This document shows, in pieces, positions 18,389 to 26,136 of a stretch of DNA of 64,000 bases. The notes under the pieces are model-generated. The model had not been told where the DNA came from, did no database searches, and worked only from the letters and a program-made list of their open reading frames with translations. Source of the DNA: Spirochaetaceae bacterium (lineage in GTDB: Bacteria > Spirochaetota > Spirochaetia > Treponematales > Breznakiellaceae); the NCBI GenBank assembly GCA_031276945.1, contig JAISMB010000033.1, forward strand, positions 1-64,000, written 5' to 3'. How positions within the stretch are numbered: the stretch's first letter is position 1; the number at the start of each line of letters is the position of its first letter. The translations under genes and the position numbers were made by a program.

Positions 18389-18608
18389 GATTTCTGATTA
18401 GAAATAAACGATTTCTGATTAGAAATAAACGATTTCTGATCAGAAATAAATGATTTCTGATCAGAAATAAACGATTTCTGATTAGAAATAAACGATTTCT
18501 GATCAGAAAGAAACGATTTCTGATTAGAAAGAAACGATTTCTGATCAGAAATAAACGATTTCTGATTAGAAATAAACGATTTCTGATTAGAAATAAATGA
18601 TTTCTGTT
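18389..18608 (+). repeat. 21-bp tandem array, TTTCTGATTAGAAA type, 10 copies plus a partial
   Basis: GATTTCTGATTAG recurs every 21 bp from 18389 to 18599. Several units read TTTCTGATCAGAAA, a perfect 14-bp palindrome; the others have one mismatch. It lies between two genes of the efflux unit and abuts the next array. Confidence 0.92.
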
Positions 18609-18632
18609 CTGAGCGTGAAGGGGTGTGAAGGG

Positions 18633-18947
18633 GCGAGGTCTGTCCGTGAGGGGGCGAGGTCTGTCCGTGGGTGGGCGAGGTCTGTCCGTGAGAGGGCGAG
18701 GTCTGTCCGTGAGGGGGCGAGGTCTGTCCGTGAAGGGGCGAGGTCTGTCCGTGAGAGGGCGAGGTCTGTCCGTGAGAGGGCGAGGTCTGTCCGTGGGTGG
18801 GCGAGGTCTGTCCGTGAGGGGGCGAGGTCTGTCCGTGAGAGGGCGAGGTCTGTCCGTGAGAGGGCGAGGTCTGTCCGTGAGAGGGTGAAGTCTGTCCGTG
18901 AGGGGGCGAGGTCTGTCCGTGAAGGGGCGAGGTCTGTCCGTGAAACT
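18633..18947 (+). repeat. 21-bp tandem array, GCGAGGTCTGTCC type, 15 copies
   Basis: GCGAGGTCTGTCCGTG recurs every 21 bp from 18633 to 18927. The last 5-6 bases vary (AGAGG, GGTGG, AGGGG, AAGGG). The array ends 56 bp before the RND gene. Confidence 0.93.
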
Positions 18948-19002
18948 CAGGCGTTCCGAGAGAACAATAATTCATGTGTAAGGGAGATTCTGATAGCGTA
19001 GT

Positions 19003-22000
19003 ATGACTATATCTCATTATTCTGTTAAACGACCGGTTACGATCACCGTACTGTATATTCTTGCCATGGGTATCGCGGCAACTATGGTGCCGGGCATTGC
19101 CGTTGACCTCTATCCTTCAACGGTTATGCCGGTCCTCTCGGTGTCTACCAGTTATTCAGGCGCCGGTCCTGAGGATGTTGAGCGTAATATAACGAATGTA
19201 CTTGAACGCTCTCTTGCCAGTTCCCGCGGGCTGACCTCTATGACTTCGAATTCTTCCTTTGGTTCGAGTAATATCAACCTGAGCTTTGCTTACGGCACTG
19301 ACATGGATAAAGCTGTGACCGATGTTCAGACTCTGGTGAGCCGACTTGCGAACTCGCTGCCTGACGGCGCCGGCACGCCGACGGTACGGCGCTTTGATAT
19401 GTCGGCATCCGCTATGATGCAGTTAGTCGTAAAAGGAAATTATGCGCCTGACCAGCTGCGCCTCTATGCTGAAGATGAGATTCAAGCGCAGCTTGAGCGT
19501 ATTGACGGCGTTGCCTCAGCAGCGGTAACCGGCGGCACAAGCCAAATGGTTACTGTTGCAGTCTCGCTCAACCGGCTTGCCGCCTTCAATCTGACCATGA
19601 GCGATGTCGCTAATGCGCTTAGGAATCAGGATATACTTGCATCAGGCGGCACGCTCAAGCGCGGTGAACAGCGCTACCAGCTTATGACCCGCCAAGAGCT
19701 GCAAACAGTCGATCAGATCAAGAATCTGACGGTCAAAACAGTCGGCATTGGACAGGATGGGCGCTCGCATAAGGTGCGGCTTTCTGATATTGCCGAGGTC
19801 AGCGTTGAGTACAACGACAATGCCGCACGGGTCTATTTTGATGGGCAAAGCGCTGTTTTTATTCAAATAACCAGTGAAAGCGACAGCAACCAAGTCATTG
19901 TTGCGCGGGCGGTGCGGGCTGCGCTTGATGGTATCAACGCGACCCTGCCTTCAGGCGTCAGCTTGGAGGTGAGCTACGATAATACCTCCCTCATCAATGC
20001 GACCCTCTCTCAAGTCTATAACAATGCCATACAGGGCATAATCCTCGCCATGATCATCATCTTTATCTTTTTACGCAATATAAAAGGCACGTTGATCATT
20101 GGCTTTTCCATACCCATTTCTATCTTCCTGACCATAATGTTCATGGCAATTTTCGGCTTTACTCTTAATCTGCTGACCATGACCGGTCTCATTATGGCGC
20201 TGGGTATGACCGTTGATGCCTCCATTGTTATTCTTGAAAATGTGCATGGCTATAGGTTTCGGGGGGCAAAATCCGATAGTGCGGCTATTCTGGGCAGTCA
20301 GGAGATGTTCCGCGCTATTGTTACCTCAACGACCACAACCCTCTGCGTTTTTATACCGCTCATTATTTTCAAAAACGATCTTGAGATGATAGGGCAGATG
20401 GCGAACGATCTTATCTTTACCGTGATCATTGCATTGGTCTGCTCGCTTGTGGTTGCGCTCACCTTAGTGCCGGCGTTCTGCGGTTCTATTTTGAAGCTCG
20501 ATACCCGTAAGCAAAAGCCTTTGAAAAACCCGCTCCTGCGTTTTCTTGACGATAGTATCGAAGCGGTTTTAACGCGGGTGGATAACGGCTACCGCACGGC
20601 AGTTGAGTACTGCTTGAATCATCGCCTCATTGTGCTGCTCTTGGTTCTTATCATTCTCGTTTTTTCATTCATGCAGTTCTCCGGTATTGGCATGAATCTT
20701 TTTATCCGCAGCAGAACTGACGACACGGTTACGCTTGCGTTTACCTTGCCTGATGGCTCGAGTATTGAAGCATCGGAAGAAATTTTATGGGAGATGATGG
20801 ATATTATTGAACGAGAAATTAAAAATTATAAAAGTATTATTGGGACTGTACGGCAGGGCGGTTGCTATATACAGATTATACTGCCGCCGCCGGCTGAGCA
20901 GACAGACACGCCGACTTCTATCAATGCTCAATTAGCGCCCTATCTTTCAGGCTTTCCGGGGATCAGCTCAGGTTTTCGAGGAGGGGGACGGTCAATGAGC
21001 AGCAGTTCGAGCGTTGAGATGACTGTTACCTCAAGGGATGCTGATGCTATTAGCGAAGTTGCCAATGAAATAAAGGATATTATGATCCGCTACCTGCCTG
21101 AGATTGAAGAGCCGACTGTTAATATCAATGAAGGAGCGCCGCAGTTATACCTTGACATCGACCGGGAACGGGCAACGGCGCTTGGTGTATCAGCCCAGAG
21201 CATTACCCAAGAGATACGGGCGGCATTAGACGGCACAACAGCGACCAGTATTGTCATAAATGACAGGACCGTCAACGTGCAGGTGCAGTTGCGGGAAGAG
21301 GATCGTGCCGGGATAAAAAACCTTGATGCCCTTTTTGTCCGTTCGGGGCAGAACCGCATACCGCTTTCCAATATTGTAACGATTACTGAAGGCAGGGCGC
21401 CGAATTCAATCCGGCATGAGAATCAGGAACGGGTTGTGCGTATCAGCGGCTCTTTACCACCGGGCGTCGCCTCAACCGCTGTACAGTTGCGCCTTGAGGA
21501 GACGGTCAAGCAGCACTTGATACCGCGTGATTCGGTAACCGTGCGCTATGTCGGTGAAGCGCAGGAGATTGAACGGTACAACACCCGGTTTATTTTCATT
21601 ACCGGCGTTGCTATTTTCTTGGTCTTTGGTCTTATGGCAAGCCAGTTTGAATCCTTTGTTGATCCGCTTATCATTATGTTTTCTATTCCGCTCTTATTTA
21701 TTGGGGTTGTGTGGATTTACAAGATCGGCAATGAGGCAATGTCGGTGTTCTCACTGCTGGGGGTTGTTGCGCTTGTCGGTATTGTGGTCAACAATGGTAT
21801 TGTTATGGTTGATTATACCAACATGCTGCGCGCCCGCGGTCTGAGTGTTCATGCCGCCTGTTTGGAAGCAAGCCGTAACCGTCTCCGTCCGATTTTAATG
21901 ACGAGCCTGACGACTATTCTTGGTATGGTTCCTATTGCTTTTTTCCCCGGTGCCGGTGCAGAAACCATACAGCCTATAGGCAAAACCTTTGTCGGTGGAC

Positions 22001-22101
22001 TCACCGTTTCTTCGATAATGACCTTGTTTGTTACGCCGATTATGTACTCAATTTTCAATAGCTGGAAGGATAAGCGGCTAAAAAAATCAGGCAAGTCCTA
22101 A
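19003..22101 (+). CDS. RND-superfamily efflux transporter (HAE1/AcrB type)
   Basis: A 1032-residue proton-driven inner-membrane pump with the AcrB layout: TM1 after VKRPVTITVLYILAMG, a large periplasmic porter loop, TM2-6, a second porter loop and TM7-12. The TM4 stretch ALGMTVDASIVILENVHG keeps the first of the two coupling aspartates; the second is Ala-Ser here, a common variant. The TM10 region reads VGIVVNNGIVMVDY. It closes the TolC-adaptor-pump unit, though two repeat arrays separate it from the adaptor. The substrate range cannot be told from sequence. Confidence 0.92.
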   Translation: MTISHYSVKRPVTITVLYILAMGIAATMVPGIAVDLYPSTVMPVLSVSTSYSGAGPEDVERNITNVLERSLASSRGLTSMTSNSSFGSSNINLSFAYGTDMDKAVTDVQTLVSRLANSLPDGAGTPTVRRFDMSASAMMQLVVKGNYAPDQLRLYAEDEIQAQLERIDGVASAAVTGGTSQMVTVAVSLNRLAAFNLTMSDVANALRNQDILASGGTLKRGEQRYQLMTRQELQTVDQIKNLTVKTVGIGQDGRSHKVRLSDIAEVSVEYNDNAARVYFDGQSAVFIQITSESDSNQVIVARAVRAALDGINATLPSGVSLEVSYDNTSLINATLSQVYNNAIQGIILAMIIIFIFLRNIKGTLIIGFSIPISIFLTIMFMAIFGFTLNLLTMTGLIMALGMTVDASIVILENVHGYRFRGAKSDSAAILGSQEMFRAIVTSTTTTLCVFIPLIIFKNDLEMIGQMANDLIFTVIIALVCSLVVALTLVPAFCGSILKLDTRKQKPLKNPLLRFLDDSIEAVLTRVDNGYRTAVEYCLNHRLIVLLLVLIILVFSFMQFSGIGMNLFIRSRTDDTVTLAFTLPDGSSIEASEEILWEMMDIIEREIKNYKSIIGTVRQGGCYIQIILPPPAEQTDTPTSINAQLAPYLSGFPGISSGFRGGGRSMSSSSSVEMTVTSRDADAISEVANEIKDIMIRYLPEIEEPTVNINEGAPQLYLDIDRERATALGVSAQSITQEIRAALDGTTATSIVINDRTVNVQVQLREEDRAGIKNLDALFVRSGQNRIPLSNIVTITEGRAPNSIRHENQERVVRISGSLPPGVASTAVQLRLEETVKQHLIPRDSVTVRYVGEAQEIERYNTRFIFITGVAIFLVFGLMASQFESFVDPLIIMFSIPLLFIGVVWIYKIGNEAMSVFSLLGVVALVGIVVNNGIVMVDYTNMLRARGLSVHAACLEASRNRLRPILMTSLTTILGMVPIAFFPGAGAETIQPIGKTFVGGLTVSSIMTLFVTPIMYSIFNSWKDKRLKKSGKS

Positions 22102-22253
22102 GCTGCGCGATACGATACCCAGGCGGTGCGGTTTCTGACTCATCCGCTAAAGCAGGATAGGTCAGGCGAAAGGCGAAGTCTGTCCTATCTTGTTTGACGA
22201 CACCCCCTGAAGGAGGCGAGGTCTGACCGAGAAAAGGCTTGTCCCGCTGCGCA
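22102..22253. repeat. Convergent gap with solitary GGTCTG units and a GACGACACCCCCT element
   Basis: Contains GGCGAAGTCTGTCCTATCTT, then TTTGACGACACCCCCTGA, then GGAGGCGAGGTCTGACC. The same three blocks occur at 5.5 and 41.7 kb. No terminator hairpin is clear. Confidence 0.6.
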
Positions 22254-23345
22254 TCATGGAGAGTGCAAGCGCCCTTCGGTTACGGTATACACCAGCGTCT
22301 CGTTCCTTTTGTACTGTTCATACGGCTCGCTGGGGAGAAAGGTGTAAAAAGCCTGATCATAGTCAGGCAGCGCCGCAAGGAAACGCCGGCGCTTCTCGCT
22401 GTCCAATTCCAATAAGACGTCATCCAATAAAAGCAGGGGCTTCTTGCCTGTCATCTCGGAAAAGCAGCGCGCCTGCGCAACCCGTAAGAGGAGGGTTAAG
22501 AGCCGCCGCTGTCCCGTGCTTGCTTTTGCGGCAAACTCGTTTCTGCCGTGGAAAAAACCGTAGCGGTCGCGGTGCGGACCGGAAAGTGTCGTGCCGCACG
22601 TGCTGTCTTGCAGTCGCCGTTCGTGCAGGAGAGCGCAGATACTCTCAGGACTTGCGCCTTTCCATGAGGGTGTATAGCGTATGTTCAGCCCCGCGATGCC
22701 CGCAACGCTTTCGTAGAGCAGTCCAAAGAGGGGCGAGAAACGGGCAACCGCCTCTAAGCGCTTCTCCATGAGGGCAAGCCCGTAGCGCGCTAATTGCGGG
22801 TCAAGCGCATCAAGCAGGGCAGAGGCGGCGCTGAAAGATGCCCCGCCCTTTTCACGCAACACCGCATTGCGCATGCGCAACAGTTTCCGATAGCGCCGCA
22901 AATCATCAAGATAGACCGGATCGTAGAGGCTCTGCGTTTGATCAAAAAACCAGCGGCGCATCTCAGGGCTGCCTGACACAAACGCCATATCTTCAGGGCA
23001 GAAGACAATGCACGGCACGGTTGCCAATAATTCCTTGCGATCCTCAAGCTTTTTCCCGTTGAGCGTGATGGTTTTGCGTCCCTCTGCGAGCTTGATGAGA
23101 ACATCGGTTGAGAGCGCGCCGGAAAAGACCGCTGCCGCCGCACACGCATGCTCACCGGTTTTTATCAGCTCCGTCTCCTTCCCCCGCCTGAAAGAGGAAG
23201 CGTACGCACAAAAATACACAGCTTCCAGAAAATTGCTTTTGCCCTGACCATTGACGCCCACTAAAAAAAGGTCTTGAGCGCTGGTATTGATCTGATCGTC
23301 CGCAAGATTGCGGAAGGCAACGGTTCTCAGCGACTGAAAAAACAT
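22254..23345 (-). CDS. recF: DNA replication and repair protein RecF
   Basis: A 363-residue SMC-like ATPase that loads or protects RecA at single-strand gaps. It has the Walker A GVNGQGKSN at about residues 29-37, the family block FCPEDMAFVSGSPEMRRWF, the signature-like STGQRRLLTLLLR and the Walker B LLLLDDVLLELD. It is not next to dnaA, dnaN or gyrB here, unlike in many bacteria. It is the last of a minus-strand run after plsC and the helicase; 83 bp separate it from the helicase. Confidence 0.93.
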   Translation of the reverse strand: MFFQSLRTVAFRNLADDQINTSAQDLFLVGVNGQGKSNFLEAVYFCAYASSFRRGKETELIKTGEHACAAAAVFSGALSTDVLIKLAEGRKTITLNGKKLEDRKELLATVPCIVFCPEDMAFVSGSPEMRRWFFDQTQSLYDPVYLDDLRRYRKLLRMRNAVLREKGGASFSAASALLDALDPQLARYGLALMEKRLEAVARFSPLFGLLYESVAGIAGLNIRYTPSWKGASPESICALLHERRLQDSTCGTTLSGPHRDRYGFFHGRNEFAAKASTGQRRLLTLLLRVAQARCFSEMTGKKPLLLLDDVLLELDSEKRRRFLAALPDYDQAFYTFLPSEPYEQYKRNETLVYTVTEGRLHSP

Positions 23346-23428
23346 AATCTTCCTTATAAAGAGTGTGCAGCGCTGCCGGTTTTACCCTTAGAAAGCGCCG
23401 CGTGCGCTGGAGGTTCCCGTGCTTGCCC

Positions 23429-24583
23429 TTAGTCTTGCGCCGGTGCGACAATCTTTCCCCGGTAAAGTATGCGAGGATAGACCACAATACCCAAGTCTTT
23501 TTCGATGACGGCAAGGCGGCGCATTTCAGGCGCAGTGCCTATACTGACCATGGTGCCGCAGGCGCCGGCGCGGGCTGTGCGACCGGCGCGGTGTAGGTAG
23601 GCTTCGGCGCTTTCCGGCACATCAAGGGCTATAACGTGGCTGATAGCCGGTATATCCAAACCACGGGCAGCTAAATCGCTTGCGATAAGCACGTTGACCG
23701 CTCCGGAGCGGAAATCACCGAGCGCACGGGTGCGCACCCTTTTGTCCGCTGTGCCTGAAATGCCGGCTGCCGCTCTCTTGTGGTACTGAAGCGCCGCTGT
23801 GATAACGCCTATCTGCCCGCTGTCCGCGGTGAATACCAGCGCTTTCTTTATACGCGCCGCGGTCAAAAAGGAGCAGAGTGTCTTGATCTTCCGGCGGTTT
23901 TCCGCATAAAAAGCGAGATGGGTGATACGATCGCGGAGTATCTCCTGCTCATCAGTCTCGATTATACTCACCGCCTCCGCGCCCAAAAGCGGGAGGAGGC
24001 GTTCGCGGCTCTGGGGGGAAAGGGTCGCGGAGCAACTGACTGACTGCCTGAATGCGTTCAGCAGCGAGCAGAGCTGCGCTGTTTGTGCGTACTGTTCGGC
24101 ACAAACGAGCTTATCCCCTTCGTCTAAAACGAGGCACTGCACCCGATCCAGCTTGACTTTGCCCATTTTAACCAGCAGCAGAAGCCGCGCGGGATTGCCC
24201 ACCAGCACGACCGGCTTCTCTTTTTTTATGCTCTCAATCTGCCGACTCAGTGAAGCCGAGCCTATGATAAGCGCGGCTTTCACCGGCGTATCGGCAAGCA
24301 GGAAGTCAACCTCACGCTTAATCTGGGAACAGAGTTCTAAAGTCGGTGCAAGAATAAGCAAGCGGACGCCGGTTTTCGCCTCTCCGACGGCGCTGAGCAG
24401 GGGCAGTAAATAGGCGAAGGTCTTGCCGGTGCCGGTGGCGGAACGGAATAAAATACTCTCGCCGGCAGCGATTCGGGGAATAACGAGGCGCTGAATGGTT
24501 GTGGGCGTTGTGATGTGCAGCCGGCGCACCTTCTCCTGAAAGTCGGATCGTATGTTCAAATCGGCAAATGTGCCGCTACTCAT
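23429..24583 (-). CDS. DEAD-box-type RNA helicase with DEGD motif II
   Basis: A 384-residue SF2 helicase core. Motifs in order: Q-like TPTTIQ, motif I SATGTGKT, motif Ia LAPTLELCSQ, motif II LDEGDK (DEGD instead of DEAD), motif III SAT, and in domain 2 VFTADSG, ASDLAARGLD and HRAGRTAR. It has little C-terminal extension, so specificity is unknown; it may act in RNA decay or ribosome assembly. Its start overlaps the stop of plsC by 4 bp (24580-24583), so the two are coupled. The DEGD change keeps both acidic residues needed for ATP hydrolysis. Confidence 0.88.
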   Translation of the reverse strand: MSSGTFADLNIRSDFQEKVRRLHITTPTTIQRLVIPRIAAGESILFRSATGTGKTFAYLLPLLSAVGEAKTGVRLLILAPTLELCSQIKREVDFLLADTPVKAALIIGSASLSRQIESIKKEKPVVLVGNPARLLLLVKMGKVKLDRVQCLVLDEGDKLVCAEQYAQTAQLCSLLNAFRQSVSCSATLSPQSRERLLPLLGAEAVSIIETDEQEILRDRITHLAFYAENRRKIKTLCSFLTAARIKKALVFTADSGQIGVITAALQYHKRAAAGISGTADKRVRTRALGDFRSGAVNVLIASDLAARGLDIPAISHVIALDVPESAEAYLHRAGRTARAGACGTMVSIGTAPEMRRLAVIEKDLGIVVYPRILYRGKIVAPAQD

Positions 24584-25356
24584 GCTTCTATTCCTTGGGA
24601 GGCGGAGCGGGGAGACAGAGGGTTCTCAGCTGCGGTGCGTAAGAGAGCGGCGATTATGCCCTGTAGTTGGTCTGCTAAGACCTGCCGGCGTTCTGTAGGC
24701 GGCAGGGATGCAGTCGCAATGACGCTGCCGAACTGCACGCTTACGGGTCGTGCCTGCACAAACCCCGTCTTCTCAAAGACCTCATAACTGCCGCTGATAG
24801 CAACCGGCACAATGAGCGCCTGCGATTGCGTTGCTAAGCGCAGGGAACCGGGGCGGAACGGCAGCAGCCCTCTGCCCCGACTTCTTGTGCCTTCGGGGAA
24901 AATAATCATGGCAGAGCCTTCCGTAATGCGCTTCACGCCCCGCGCAATGGTTTTGAGCGCCTTGCGGCTATTGGTCCGGTCAATAAATAAGCCGCCTAAG
25001 AGGAGAATCCAAAGGTCGATGAACGGGATAAGCATGAGTTCCTTCTTAGCAATAAAACCGACCGGACGACCGGCGTAGGCAAGCAACAGCACACTATCAA
25101 AAATACTGTCGTGGTTGCTGATAAAACAGACCGGTTCTGTCCGCGGGATATGCTCAGCGCCTTTTATGGTGATGGGGCAGCCGGTACATTTAATGATGAG
25201 GTGCGCCCATATTTGAGCGATTTTGTAGATTAAGAGAGCAGTCTGTTTCTTCAAGCCGCACAAACTGATAAGGTAGACCGCCGCTCCCAGGGGAATAAAA
25301 ACAATCATAACAAAGCCGGTCAGTGCGAAGACCGCTATTGTTTTTAAGACAACCAT
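24580..25356 (-). CDS. plsC: 1-acyl-sn-glycerol-3-phosphate acyltransferase
   Basis: Makes phosphatidic acid from lysophosphatidic acid at the inner membrane. A hydrophobic N-terminus is followed by the catalytic NHDSIFD (HxxxxD) near residue 93, GGLFIDR, and the substrate block FPEGTRS. ATG 25356 is used; an in-frame TTG at 25392 adds 12 residues without a better ribosome site. At 258 residues it fits the family. It is the first gene of the plsC-helicase-recF run. Confidence 0.88.
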   Translation of the reverse strand: MVVLKTIAVFALTGFVMIVFIPLGAAVYLISLCGLKKQTALLIYKIAQIWAHLIIKCTGCPITIKGAEHIPRTEPVCFISNHDSIFDSVLLLAYAGRPVGFIAKKELMLIPFIDLWILLLGGLFIDRTNSRKALKTIARGVKRITEGSAMIIFPEGTRSRGRGLLPFRPGSLRLATQSQALIVPVAISGSYEVFEKTGFVQARPVSVQFGSVIATASLPPTERRQVLADQLQGIIAALLRTAAENPLSPRSASQGIEA

Positions 25357-25431
25357 GGGGATAAGTGTAGATGATTTATACCGGCTTTGCAAGCGTCAGT
25401 TTAAGCGCAACAGTTCAGGCATCTACGCGGA

Positions 25432-25740
25432 CAGACCTCGCCCCTTATAAGTCAGACCTTGCCCCTTATAGGACAAACCTCGCCCCCTTTAAGTCAGACC
25501 TCGCCCCTTATAAGTCAGACCTCGCCCTCTTTAAGTCAGACCTCGCTCTCTTTAAGTCAGACCTCGCCCCCTTTAAGTCAGACCTCGCCCCCTTTAAGTC
25601 AGACCTCGCCCCCTTTAAGTCAGACCTCGCCTCCTTTAAGTCAGACCTCGCCCTCTTTAAGTCAGACCTCGCTCTCTTTAAGTCAGACCTCGCCTCCTTT
25701 AAGTCAGACCTCGCCTCCTTTAAGTCAGACCTCGCCCTCC
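25432..25740 (+). repeat. 21-bp tandem array, GTCAGACCTCGCC type, 15 copies
   Basis: CAGACCTCG or a variant recurs at 25432 and every 21 bp to 25726. On the minus strand the unit reads GGGCGAGGTCTG plus ACTTAAAGG. It shares its core with the arrays at 11016 and 18633. It abuts the 22-bp array. Confidence 0.93.
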
Positions 25741-26092
25741 AGAGATGCGGGAGTCCCGACTGAGAGATACGGGAGTCTTGACTGAGAGATGCGGGAGTCT
25801 CGACTGAGAGATGCGGGAGTCTCGACCGAGAGATGCGGCAGTCTTGGCTGAGAGATGCAGGAGTCTCGACCGAGAGATGCGGCAGTCTCGGCTGAGAGAT
25901 GCGGGAGTCTTGGCTGAGAGATGCGGGAGTCTTGGCTGAGAGATGCGGGAGTCCCGACTGAGAGATGCGGGAGTCTCGACCGAGAGATGCGGGAGTCTCG
26001 ACCGAGAGATGCGGCAGTCTCGACCGAGAGATGCGGCAGTCTCGACCGAGAGATGCGGCAGTCTTGACTGAGAGATGCGGGAGTTTTGTCCG
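25741..26092 (+). repeat. 22-bp tandem array, GAGATGCGGGAGTCTCGAC type, 16 copies
   Basis: AGAGATGCGG starts at 25741 and recurs every 22 bp to 26071. It is the reverse complement of the 11141-11283 array. With the 21-bp array before it, it forms an inverted copy of the composite at 11016-11283. Confidence 0.93.
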
Positions 26093-26136
26093 CACCGCTT
26101 GGCTTATACGGGTGCAGGTGCGGACAGAGGAGAGTT

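Noticed and set aside
25459-26095. Open frames of 100-195 codons on both strands across the arrays near 11, 18.6, 25.5, 40.5 and 41.3 kb
   Set aside because: They consist almost only of repeat units, exist in several frames at once, and have no ribosome site or non-repeat domain.
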